NCBI GenBank assembly: GCA_964464635.1
Contig: CAYXGT010000075.1
Span: forward strand, 1 to 13,691
Origin: CAYLMG01 sp964464635
GTDB taxonomy: Bacteria > Planctomycetota > Phycisphaerae > Sedimentisphaerales > Anaerobacaceae
Length of the DNA stretch: 13,691 nucleotides
Direction: 5' to 3'
The notes beneath the pieces are model-generated. The model was not told the DNA's origin and did not search any database. It saw nothing but the letters and a program-made list of their open reading frames with translations. Shown piece by piece: positions 5,346 through 12,539 of the stretch. A program made the translations under genes and the position numbers. The first letter of the stretch is position 1, and each line of letters opens with the position of its first letter.

Positions 5346-7403
5346 ATGAAGCGTGATTTGAGAAAATTGCATATATGGTTAGTATCGCTGGCTTTGGTGG
5401 CAGCGTTTTATTCCGTTGTGAATCTGATAGGCCGAAGAGAGCCAATCCGTATGGAGGGGAACTCGACGAGCGGCGATGTTAATAATTTGGGGAAATTTGA
5501 GGGTGAAATCGGCAAGATTGATGATTTGGGTATCCAGGGCATGGAGGGTGCCAGGTATCAACACCGCAATATAAGAGGAGAGGTTGACAGGGAAATCGGA
5601 TTCGACAGGATTATACGAGCGGTAGAGGAGAGATGGGAACTCGACAAGCCGTTTATAAATTTTTACCGCACGGATATAAGCTGTTACATAACCGCGGACA
5701 GGGGTGATTTCGAGGTAGAGACGGTAATCAATGAGCCTGTGCCGAGCGACGGCGCGCTCGATGGCAACGTGGTTATACGTATAGAGCCGAAAGAGGCAAG
5801 TGAAATTAAAAAGAGCTTTATTTATCTCGATGATATTGTGCTTGACGGCGAGAGGTCGATGGCGACAAGCGCGGGGCCCGTCAGGCTTGTGTCGGAAAAT
5901 GTTCAGCTTACAGGCAGGGGGCTGGAGTTTGTTTATAACGAGGAATCGGGAGGCCTGGAGTATCTGAGAATAATCGAGCTGGAGCGGATGGTGCTGAAAG
6001 TTTCATCGAAGGTATCGTTGTTCGGCCCGGAGGAAGAAGGCGGCAGCGGTGCGGTTGTAAAGGTGGATGAGGGACAAGCTGTCGGGCAGGCGAGAATAGA
6101 AGATAAGCAGGAGCAGGTGTCAGAGCCGATAGAGGATAAAGTGCCTGAGGGTGCAAGACTATACAAGTGGATTTTCAGCAAAAATGTTGTCGTGGATTGT
6201 CCCGAGCAGATAGCGTTTGCAGACAATATTTTTATCAACAATATTATTACAAAGGAGCCGGAGCAGTCGCAAACCGCAGAGCAGGAAAAAGTCGAAGATG
6301 TTAATGAAGGGCCGGCACCGGATGTCATTGATGTTAATACAAGTGCGGTTGCTCAGGCGACGGAGGCTAATGAGCCGGCGGAGCAGCTTATGGATATAGT
6401 TGTCAATTGTGACGGCGGAATTCTTGTTACGCCGATGGATTCGAATATAGTGCCCGAGGTGGTGACATCGGAGCAAAGCGTTACGGGCGGCAGGGGGCTT
6501 GCGAGGTACGGTGATGTGAATGACAGGGCGGTGCTTGAGGCGGGGCGTATTGACTTTTGTGCGATTACGAATGAGGCTGTTCTGAGAGGCAACTGCCGGG
6601 CGATGATGACGAGAAATGAAAACGGTTTCGAGCGCAAGTTCAGTCTCTGGGCACCGCGGATTAAAACACAGATGTCGAAAGAGAGTAAAAGAGATTCATC
6701 AGCTTTGGTTTCCGGTCTCGAACATTTGCGGGCGGACGGAGGAGAGGTTGTTATCGCTGTAAGAAAGCTCGAGAAGGAGGAGCTGCTCGGTTTTACGAAG
6801 CTGAGCTGTTTTAGTTTCGACTACGAGACCGCGAGCGAATTGTGCTGGGCGACGGGGCCTGGGCAAATAGAAGTTGATAATTCGAAGATGAGCCGGCAGG
6901 AGATTGAAAGTATCAGCCAAAAAGGAGCGGACAGGTTCAGCCTGCAGAAGCCGTGCTACGCGTTGGTGCAGAATTTCGAGCTGTTGGAGTATTATCTGGA
7001 TACGAAACAGGTTTCTGCGGACGGGGGCGGCGAGAGCTTTTATATCGGGTATATGCCGGTAAAGGGCGGGCAGGAAGGCAATGTAGTGAGAGCAAATATC
7101 GGGCATATGGATGCGCAGCTTATGGAGACAGATGACGGGCGTACGGAGCTTGTGAGTATGCATGCATCGAAGGGTATTACTTTCGAAGAGCAGGGCCAAA
7201 CAGATATATGGGGCAGACGAAAGGGTGCACATCTGGTCGGCAGCGATTTATTTTATGAAAGAGAAACTTCGCTGATAACGATATGGAGTAACGAGAGATG
7301 GCCTTGTACGCTGAACGGTGTGGCTGTTGACGGGATAAAGTACAACCTGAGTACGGGCAGGCTTGAGAAGGCCCAGGTCCGCGGCCCCGGAATTATCTGG
7401 TGA
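5346..7403 (+). CDS. Long LptC/OstA-like LPS-transport periplasmic protein
   Basis: A 685-residue protein at the position normally held by lptC after kdsC. It has a basic N-terminus and one membrane segment (about 9-28, HIWLVSLALVAAFYSVVNLI), then a very long, probably periplasmic, beta-rich region. Residues about 95-130 (KPFINFYRTDISCYITADRG) resemble LptC. Later strand-turn blocks look like OstA/LptA folds: GRGLEFVYNEESGGLEYL (190-207), CPEQIAFADNIFINNII (285-301) and SDLFYERETSLITIW (633-647) followed by KYNLSTGRLEKAQVRGPG (665-682). Acidic, low-complexity linkers lie at about 241-268 and 302-345. Typical LptC is about 190 residues and LptA about 185, so this is more than three times larger. 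ATG 5346 is preferred over an in-frame GTG at 5289 because it places the membrane segment at the N-terminus and avoids overlap with kdsC. No lptA or lptB follows. Confidence 0.65.
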   Translation: MKRDLRKLHIWLVSLALVAAFYSVVNLIGRREPIRMEGNSTSGDVNNLGKFEGEIGKIDDLGIQGMEGARYQHRNIRGEVDREIGFDRIIRAVEERWELDKPFINFYRTDISCYITADRGDFEVETVINEPVPSDGALDGNVVIRIEPKEASEIKKSFIYLDDIVLDGERSMATSAGPVRLVSENVQLTGRGLEFVYNEESGGLEYLRIIELERMVLKVSSKVSLFGPEEEGGSGAVVKVDEGQAVGQARIEDKQEQVSEPIEDKVPEGARLYKWIFSKNVVVDCPEQIAFADNIFINNIITKEPEQSQTAEQEKVEDVNEGPAPDVIDVNTSAVAQATEANEPAEQLMDIVVNCDGGILVTPMDSNIVPEVVTSEQSVTGGRGLARYGDVNDRAVLEAGRIDFCAITNEAVLRGNCRAMMTRNENGFERKFSLWAPRIKTQMSKESKRDSSALVSGLEHLRADGGEVVIAVRKLEKEELLGFTKLSCFSFDYETASELCWATGPGQIEVDNSKMSRQEIESISQKGADRFSLQKPCYALVQNFELLEYYLDTKQVSADGGGESFYIGYMPVKGGQEGNVVRANIGHMDAQLMETDDGRTELVSMHASKGITFEEQGQTDIWGRRKGAHLVGSDLFYERETSLITIWSNERWPCTLNGVAVDGIKYNLSTGRLEKAQVRGPGIIW

Positions 7404-7432
7404 CGGGGCAAATTATTGATTATAGGAAATGA

Positions 7433-8110
7433 TTAACCACACATTTTTTGCAGATCTTTTATTGTCAAATCGGTGAGGGAGTTGATGATTTTTTCAGCGG
7501 GTTTGAGACTTTCAGCAGGGTATGAGTTAGTAATAGCGATTGTGTGCATACGCGCGGCGGCGGCTGCTTCGAGGCCCCAGTGAGAATCCTCGATTGCGAT
7601 GCACTCGGTCGGCTGAATGTTTTGATTTTTGAGCTTGTTGAGTTTTTTAACTGTCAGCTCGAAGCCGTCGGGATGGGGTTTGCCTCTTTGGACATGCTCG
7701 GCAGAGACGATTACTTCGAAGAAACGTGCGAGGTCGTTTGTATTTAATACTATTTTAATTTCGTTGAGAAGGGCACCTGAACATATCGCCATCGGGATAT
7801 TATTTTTATTTAGCATTTCGAGAAATTCGCGGACGCCCGGGATGGCTTTGCATTCGTTGATGATGTTTTCGAAGGCAATTGTTTTTTGCTCGAGCAGCCT
7901 GTCGAGAGTGTTACTGTCGGTCTGCAGCAGGTTGTTTTCGAGCAAAGCTTTGAAGAGGTCACGGTCGCTCAGGCCGAGATACTCGGCGAAGTAATCCTCG
8001 GTTGATATTTGAACATTATAGGGGGCGAGGGCCTCGTTGAAGGCCTTTAGATGAAGGCCCTCAGAGTCGATTATGACGCCATCAAAATCAAATATTATTG
8101 CTCGTAACAT
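7433..8110 (-). CDS. HAD-IA hydrolase, beta-phosphoglucomutase-like
   Basis: A 225-residue haloacid-dehalogenase-superfamily protein. Motif I is FDFDGVIIDSE (nucleophile D8, acid/base D10), then an alpha-helical C1 cap at about 17-85, motif II CSGA (S111), motif III RGKPHPDGF (K144) and motif IV IEDSHWGLEAA (E174, D175). This pattern fits the beta-phosphoglucomutase/phosphatase subgroup. The substrate (sugar phosphate, glycolate phosphate or other) cannot be told. It is the last gene of the leftward etf-acyl-CoA dehydrogenase run, and its stop is 29 bases from the convergent LptC-like stop. The ATG at 8110 has no SD: the sequence immediately upstream is the tandem repeat of the four-helix module. 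The start must nevertheless be close to here because motif I begins at residue 6. Confidence 0.85.
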   Translation of the reverse strand: MLRAIIFDFDGVIIDSEGLHLKAFNEALAPYNVQISTEDYFAEYLGLSDRDLFKALLENNLLQTDSNTLDRLLEQKTIAFENIINECKAIPGVREFLEMLNKNNIPMAICSGALLNEIKIVLNTNDLARFFEVIVSAEHVQRGKPHPDGFELTVKKLNKLKNQNIQPTECIAIEDSHWGLEAAAAARMHTIAITNSYPAESLKPAEKIINSLTDLTIKDLQKMCG

Positions 8111-8113
8111 ATT

Positions 8114-8161
8114 AGTTAATTAGCGAATTAGTTAATTAGCGAATCAGTTAATTGGTTAATT
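8114..8161. repeat. Tandem repeat, 16-bp unit, three copies
   Basis: Units at 8114-8129 (AGTTAATTAGCGAATT), 8130-8145 (one change) and 8146-8161 (AGTTAATTGGTTAATT). The repeat fills the gap between the HAD start codon (8110) and the four-helix stop codon (8160-8162), and the stop codon is partly made of repeat sequence. Confidence 0.85.
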
Positions 8162-8519
8162 AGCTATTTTTCAGAGAGCGAATATAGGAGCTTATTCCTT
8201 TTGATAATCCTTCATATTCTTCGTCCAGGTGAGTAAACACTTTTTTGTCAATGTACTTTAGCCCTGAAGCCACTCTCAGGTGACTTCTTGTTTCTTCACA
8301 TTCTCCACGGGAGGTATAAAGAATTCTTACTTTATCAGCAAAATAGTATCTGCCGTGTGATTCTGCAATATTTGCAATAACTGAATTAGCTGCATTTCTC
8401 ATTTGGCTTGTTAGACCGTATTTTTCTTCTTTTGGAAAAGTTGCAGTTATCTTGTATATTTCCATCAGAAGAGAGTATCCCTTTTTCCATATATTTAACT
8501 CATAGAATCCTTTAGCCAT
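8160..8519 (-). CDS. Four helix bundle protein (TIGR02436 / 23S rRNA IVS family)
   Basis: A complete 119-residue protein with the family's hallmark block FPKEEKYGLTSQMRNAANSV at about residues 28-47, continuing IANIAESHGR, plus the early IWKKGYSLLMEIY helix (10-22) and a later SRGECEETRSHLRVA helix (69-83). Members form pentameric four-helix bundles with a basic surface. They were first found encoded by intervening sequences inserted in 23S rRNA genes; their molecular role is unknown, with nucleic acid binding often suggested. The related Avd proteins assist retroelement reverse transcriptases. No rRNA and no reverse transcriptase are present here. AGGA lies 6 bases before the ATG, so the gene carries its own SD. 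Both flanks are tandem repeats, and the gene splits the acyl-CoA dehydrogenase and HAD genes, which points to insertion as a unit. Confidence 0.88.
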   Translation of the reverse strand: MAKGFYELNIWKKGYSLLMEIYKITATFPKEEKYGLTSQMRNAANSVIANIAESHGRYYFADKVRILYTSRGECEETRSHLRVASGLKYIDKKVFTHLDEEYEGLSKGISSYIRSLKNS

Positions 8520-8527
8520 CGGATTTC

Positions 8528-8596
8528 CTGATTCCCTAATTCACTAATCTCTAATTCACTAATCTCTAATTCACTGATTCTCTAATCAACTAATCT
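8528..8596. repeat. Tandem repeat, 15-16-bp unit, four copies
   Basis: Units at 8536-8550 and 8551-8565 (both CTAATTCACTAATCT), 8566-8581 (16 bases, with GATTCT) and 8582-8596 (CTAATCAACTAATCT), preceded by a partial CTGATTCC at 8528-8535. The array lies upstream of the four-helix gene and overlaps the stop codon of the acyl-CoA dehydrogenase (8590-8592). Confidence 0.85.
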
Positions 8597-10398
8597 GCAC
8601 TAACGGGCGGGACTATTGTCTGGTAATCGGTAAACGTTGACTTATCGCCTGCACAGATTTTTTCGGTCAGGGCGGTGAGCTTCGGTGCGTTCTTGGTAAT
8701 GAACCTTCGAGCGATTTTTGTTTTTCGTTCTTTGATGGTAATAGTTTTTTCGCTGTCGGCTTTTCCGGCATCGGCTGAGAGCGGCAGGTGCATATCGACT
8801 TTTGTACTTGCCTGGCTGCAGAACAAATAGCCGATGATTAAATCAATAGCGATATCGACAAGAGCTTTTCCGTAAAGGTCCATATATTCGTTGCCGTTTC
8901 CCTTTGTGAATTCGACGACCTTTTTTAACTGCCCGGTGCCGTGAGCGAGTTTTTCGAGAAGGTCGTTTAGCTTTTCGTCGTATTTGTGCTGAGTCATTAG
9001 AGCGAGGAATTTTTCGGCGGTGCCATTGCAGACGCCTCGCACGGCGGCGACAATCTGGAGCTGGCTTGTGCCTTCGTAAATTGTTGTGATTCTCGCGTCT
9101 CGTGCGTGACGTTCGGATGCGTAATCGCGCATATAGCCGCTGCCGCCGAGAACCTGAATCGAATCGTAAGCGATTTTGTTGCACATTTCCGAGCAGAAGT
9201 ATTTGCTCATTGGCGTCAGCATTGATGCAAATCTTTTATATTTTTTGAGGATTTGTTTGAGCTGTTTGGCTTTGTCTTTATCTTCGGGCGGGGAATTTTC
9301 GGAGAGTTTTGTGGAACTGATTTCGAAATCGACTATGCGTGATGTTTCGTAGAGCAGTGCCCGGCCGGCTTCGATATCGATTTTCATATCGATGAGCATA
9401 TCGCGTACGGCGGGCAGCTTTTCGATGGCAAGGCCGAACTGCTTTCTGCCGGCGGCATAGTCGCGGGCGAGGCTGTAGGCGGCTTCGGCGATTCCCAAAG
9501 ACTGTGCGGCGATGCCGATTCTTGCCCCGTTCATAAGACTCATAACATAGGTTACAAGACCACGCTGGCGTTCGCCTATAATCTGACAGGGTGTGTTGTC
9601 GAAGAATATTTCGCAGGTGGGTGAGCCGTGAATTCCGAGCTTGTCTTCGAGCCTGCGAATGTGGACGGTTGGGCCTTTGTCGCAGACGAACAAACTCAGG
9701 CCGAGACCGCCGCTTCTTTCCGGCTCGCTGCGGGCGAGGACGAGCAGGACGTCACCACAGCCGTTCGTTATAAAGCGTTTGACGCCGTGCAGAAACCAGT
9801 CGCCGTTTTCATTTTGAAAGGCCCGCAGCTTTACCGCCTGCAGGTCGCTTCCGGCGTCGGGCTCGGTGAGGACCATAGCACCGGTGACTTTGCCTGCGGC
9901 GAAGGCGGGCAGATATTTTTGCTTGATATCATCGGACGCGAAGGCGTTGATAGTTTCGGCGATGCCCTGCAGGCCGAAAATGTTCATAAGCGAGGCGTCG
10001 GCGCGGGAGACCATCTCGATAGCCATCGAGTAAATAAGGCTGGGAAAGTTCAGGCCGCCGAAACGATAGGGGAGGGTGAAACCCATTACGTCGGCCTTGG
10101 CGAGCTTGTCGAGTGATTCGCTGATGCCTTTCGCATAGGTCACCGAGCCATCTTCGTTGAGTGTGTTGCCCTGACGGTCAACGTCTTCTGTGCGTGGTGC
10201 GATGAACTCTGCGCTCAGTTGGCCGAGAGATGCCAGTACCATATCGTAGTTTTGAATAGCCTCTTCGGCGTTTGCGGGAGCGTGATCGAAATCTTTTGCG
10301 AATTTGAAATCTTCCTCCTGCAAAGCGGCAAGCTCTGCGACGTCGATGTGCTTTAGCAGAAACTGCATATCTTCGTTGTCTGTGTAAAAATTTGGCAT
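8590..10398 (-). CDS. Acyl-CoA dehydrogenase
   Basis: A 602-residue FAD enzyme that oxidises acyl-CoA to 2-enoyl-CoA (or runs in reverse with a bifurcating ETF), passing electrons to the ETF encoded just upstream. The N-terminal helical domain covers about 40-170. The beta domain has VLTEPDAGSDLQ (176-187), FITNG (209-213) and EDKLGIHGSPTCEI (251-264). The C-terminal helical domain has RKQFG (318-322), QVLGGSGYMRD (415-425) and TIYEGTSQLQ, whose E442 is the likely catalytic base. About 150 further residues follow, typical of the 600-residue class with an extra C-terminal domain rather than the 380-residue short-chain type. It starts 23 bases after etfA with only a weak SD. The last codons and the stop fall in the repeat array of the four-helix module, so the extreme C-terminus may be altered. 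Substrate chain length is not readable. Confidence 0.92.
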   Translation of the reverse strand: MPNFYTDNEDMQFLLKHIDVAELAALQEEDFKFAKDFDHAPANAEEAIQNYDMVLASLGQLSAEFIAPRTEDVDRQGNTLNEDGSVTYAKGISESLDKLAKADVMGFTLPYRFGGLNFPSLIYSMAIEMVSRADASLMNIFGLQGIAETINAFASDDIKQKYLPAFAAGKVTGAMVLTEPDAGSDLQAVKLRAFQNENGDWFLHGVKRFITNGCGDVLLVLARSEPERSGGLGLSLFVCDKGPTVHIRRLEDKLGIHGSPTCEIFFDNTPCQIIGERQRGLVTYVMSLMNGARIGIAAQSLGIAEAAYSLARDYAAGRKQFGLAIEKLPAVRDMLIDMKIDIEAGRALLYETSRIVDFEISSTKLSENSPPEDKDKAKQLKQILKKYKRFASMLTPMSKYFCSEMCNKIAYDSIQVLGGSGYMRDYASERHARDARITTIYEGTSQLQIVAAVRGVCNGTAEKFLALMTQHKYDEKLNDLLEKLAHGTGQLKKVVEFTKGNGNEYMDLYGKALVDIAIDLIIGYLFCSQASTKVDMHLPLSADAGKADSEKTITIKERKTKIARRFITKNAPKLTALTEKICAGDKSTFTDYQTIVPPVSAD

Positions 10399-10421
10399 AC
10401 TCTATTCCGTTTTTTCAGGTT

Positions 10422-11459
10422 TTATTCTTTTATTGCTTTTTCTCTTATTGCCTTAATCATTTTAGGGATGATGGTGTTTAAGTCGCCGACGATTTTGTAA
10501 TGGGCGAGCTGGAAAATCGGTGCATCGGGGTCGTTGTTTATTGCGACGATTTTCTGGCTTTGATTCATACCTGCCTGGTGCTGGATTGCTCCGCTTACAC
10601 CGACTGCGATGTACAGTGACGGCCTGACGGTCGTGCCGGTCTGGCCGACCTGGTGGTCATGGTCGATAAAGCCCAGGTCAACGGCAGCTCTTGAGGCTGC
10701 AGGCGCTGCACCGAGACAGTTTGCCAGGTCCCAGACGAGTTTGAAATTTTCCCTGCTGCCGACGCCGGCGCCGCCCGCGACTATGATTCTGGCGGCTTTG
10801 AGGTCGACTTTCTTTTGCCTTTTGTGCTCTTCGAGGATTTCAAGAGGCAAATCGTTTTCCGATACGCTGACTTTCTCCTCGATGATTTCGCCTTTTCTGT
10901 TAGTTTGCGGCTGGGGCATCGGCATTACGCCTTCGCGGACGGTGGCCATTTGAGGCCAGCGGTCGTAGTTGATGATTGTTGCGATTATGTTTCCGCCGAA
11001 GGCGGGCCTTATCTGGAACAGCAGGTTTTTATGTGTAGTTTTGTTGTTGGGCGGGGTGTGGTCGCCGATTTGCAGGTCGGTGCAGTCGGCGGTCAGGCCT
11101 GCTTTTGCTGCGCTTGCGATGCGAGGTGCAAGGTCCCGGCCGGCAGCGGTGGCACCGTATAAAACTATCTGAGGCTTGTATTTGTGAATTAAATCGTAGA
11201 TTACCTTTGCGTAGCTGTTGGTCTGGTAACCGGCGAGCAGGTTGTGCTGTGCGATGTAAACTTTGTCTGCGCCGTAGTGAATCATTTTTTCAGCGAGGCT
11301 TTTGATATTGTCACCGAGAATGACAGCCGACAGATTTACGCCAAGCACGTCGGCCAGGTGTTTTGCCTTGCTCATCAATTCGATTGACGGCTCTTCTATA
11401 TTGGCGTTGTGCTGCTCGGTAAAGACCCACACTTCGCCTTGTCTGTTTACGTCTATCAT
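10422..11459 (-). CDS. etfA: Electron transfer flavoprotein alpha subunit
   Basis: A 345-residue subunit that binds FAD and carries electrons from acyl-CoA dehydrogenase. The C-terminal FAD-binding signature is intact: GQTGTTVRPSLYIAVGVSGA (272-291) followed by IQHQAGMNQSQKIVAIN to residue 308. The central FQIRPAFGGNIIATI (148-162) with PQMATVREGVM (169-179) resembles EtfA proteins of anaerobes such as Clostridium, Megasphaera and Acidaminococcus more than mitochondrial ones. It is encoded after etfB with 88 bases between them, an unusually large gap that contains a GC-rich palindrome. The ATG at 11459 has only a weak upstream GAGATAGAG. The dehydrogenase follows after 23 bases. FixB is the main alternative name, but an acyl-CoA dehydrogenase partner favours EtfA. 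Confidence 0.94.
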   Translation of the reverse strand: MIDVNRQGEVWVFTEQHNANIEEPSIELMSKAKHLADVLGVNLSAVILGDNIKSLAEKMIHYGADKVYIAQHNLLAGYQTNSYAKVIYDLIHKYKPQIVLYGATAAGRDLAPRIASAAKAGLTADCTDLQIGDHTPPNNKTTHKNLLFQIRPAFGGNIIATIINYDRWPQMATVREGVMPMPQPQTNRKGEIIEEKVSVSENDLPLEILEEHKRQKKVDLKAARIIVAGGAGVGSRENFKLVWDLANCLGAAPAASRAAVDLGFIDHDHQVGQTGTTVRPSLYIAVGVSGAIQHQAGMNQSQKIVAINNDPDAPIFQLAHYKIVGDLNTIIPKMIKAIREKAIKE

Positions 11460-11493
11460 AGCTCTATCTCGTATTGCGTATTCAGTTTTCCGG

Positions 11494-11537
11494 ATTCCCG
11501 CCCGCCTCTCGGCGAGGCCGAGGGCTTTCGCGGGAAT
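11494..11537. repeat. GC-rich palindromic element between etfB and etfA
   Basis: Outer arms ATTCCCGC (11494-11501) and GCGGGAAT (11530-11537) are perfectly complementary. A perfect inner stem CTCGGC (11508-11513) and GCCGAG (11517-11522) closes on GAG, and GCC/GGC pairs add between them with one bulged T. On the minus strand the ends read GTCATTCCCGCGAAAGC, which from memory matches a widespread intergenic repeat. In the mRNA it would be a very stable hairpin between the two ETF cistrons. Confidence 0.65.
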
Positions 11538-11547
11538 GACAACTTTT

Positions 11548-12459
11548 TTATGCTATTATTTTGTCTTCAATCAGCTCGTGGACCATATCGGTGATTCCGG
11601 CGTCGGTTGGCTCGATATTTTTGCTTTCCTTTGCTGCGAGGACGACACTCTGTATTCGGTGCACCTTTGTTGGTGAGCCGTCCCGGCCGCACCATGTCAA
11701 ATCGGCCTGCAGAAAATCGAGGTTCCACTGCTTTATTAGCAGGCCCTTTTCTTCGAGCTGTTTGGTTTTTCTATCAATGAGAGCTTTATGAGTAAGCTGG
11801 TCGGCCTGCGGATTTTCAGCCTGTACTTTCTGCCCGATTTCAATGGGCGTAAGTGCGTTTTTGTACTTCATCATTTTCTTTGCTGCAGCGACTCCGGGTT
11901 CGTTGGCATCGCTTGTGACGGTGAGCAGGACGGGTAGTTTTGTCCTTATTTTTTGCCAGCCGCTGCCGATGTTTCGCCTGACGGTTATTGTCCTTTCAGC
12001 CAGTTCGGTAAGCTGTTCGACGTAAGTAATCTGCGGGATAGCGAGTTTTTCAGCTAATTGGGGTCCGACCTGGGCAGTGTCACCGTCGATGGCCTGTCGG
12101 CCGCAAAGAACAATGTCGAAAGGCAATTTTTTTACGGCACAGCTTAATATGTAGCTGGTTGCGAGCGTATCGCTGGCTGCACATTTCGCGTCGGTAATAA
12201 GTATTGCGTCATCAGCGCCTCGATAGAGAGATTCTCTTAAAATATCAGAAGCAGCAGGCAGTCCCATAGTAATAGCAGTAACGGTGCCTCCGTGAAGCTG
12301 TTTAATCTGCAGTGCCATTTCGAGGGCGTTGAGGTCCTCGGGATTGAAGATGGCCGGCAGAGCAGCGCGGTTTACGGTGCCGTCGTCGTTCATTGCCTTA
12401 CCGGTAATTTTTTTTGTGTCGGGAACCTGCTTGATTAAAACGACACAGTTATAAGCCAC
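11548..12459 (-). CDS. etfB: Electron transfer flavoprotein beta subunit
   Basis: A 303-residue subunit that pairs with EtfA. The N-terminus MAYNCVVLIKQVPDT is the standard EtfB start, followed by FNPEDLNALEMALQIK (38-53), the RGADDAILITD (80-90) block, and GRQAIDGDTAQVGPQLAE (120-137). The DGDTAQVGP loop matches EtfB of electron-bifurcating complexes from anaerobes; mitochondrial EtfB has a DDDCNQTGQ-like sequence here instead. GSPTKV (261-266) is also shared with that group. A second FAD and NADH would then bind this subunit. The start chosen is GTG 12459, because AAGGAGA sits 6 bases before it; the TTG two codons upstream is only one base from that SD. It is the first gene of the leftward operon. 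Confidence 0.94.
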   Translation of the reverse strand: MAYNCVVLIKQVPDTKKITGKAMNDDGTVNRAALPAIFNPEDLNALEMALQIKQLHGGTVTAITMGLPAASDILRESLYRGADDAILITDAKCAASDTLATSYILSCAVKKLPFDIVLCGRQAIDGDTAQVGPQLAEKLAIPQITYVEQLTELAERTITVRRNIGSGWQKIRTKLPVLLTVTSDANEPGVAAAKKMMKYKNALTPIEIGQKVQAENPQADQLTHKALIDRKTKQLEEKGLLIKQWNLDFLQADLTWCGRDGSPTKVHRIQSVVLAAKESKNIEPTDAGITDMVHELIEDKIIA

Positions 12460-12465
12460 CTGCAA

Positions 12466-12472
12466 TCTCCTT
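12466..12472 (-). promoter_or_regulatory. Shine-Dalgarno AAGGAGA that sets the etfB start
   Basis: AAGGAGA on the minus strand followed by 6 bases and GTG (12459-12457). The alternative TTG at 12465-12463 touches the SD and cannot use it. Confidence 0.75.
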
Positions 12473-12539
12473 GTTGTATTTTAACAGTTCTTAAGTATAA
12501 GTCAGCTATATTGAGCAGAAGCTGATTCGGAAAAGTCGT

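Larger units (their letters stand above)
8111..8596. mobile_element. Candidate small inserted element: four-helix gene inside inverted repeat arrays
   Basis: The unit of about 486 bp consists of a left repeat array, the four-helix-bundle gene and a right repeat array. The arrays are inverted with respect to each other: 8126-8155 matches the reverse complement of 8566-8595 at 25 of 30 positions. It interrupts an otherwise tightly packed operon between the acyl-CoA dehydrogenase stop codon and the HAD start codon. Known relatives of the protein are encoded by intervening sequences inside 23S rRNA genes, which are also bounded by paired inverted ends. No transposase or target-site duplication is seen, so mobility is inferred. 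Confidence 0.45.

Noticed and set aside
8160..8519. Avd component of a diversity-generating retroelement
   Set aside because: The protein family is related, but there is no reverse transcriptase and no template/variable repeat pair in the window.
8114..8596. Possible CRISPR array
   Set aside because: Units are 15-16 bp, directly abutting and without unique spacers; no cas genes are near.
8111..8596. Intervening sequence within a 23S rRNA gene
   Set aside because: Flanking DNA codes for acyl-CoA dehydrogenase and a HAD hydrolase; no rRNA sequence is recognisable.
9628..10116. 162-codon plus-strand frame
   Set aside because: Antisense to the acyl-CoA dehydrogenase, whose motifs are intact.
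12460..12465. TTG 12465 as start of etfB
   Set aside because: Only one base from the AAGGAGA SD; GTG 12459 has proper spacing and gives the usual EtfB N-terminus.
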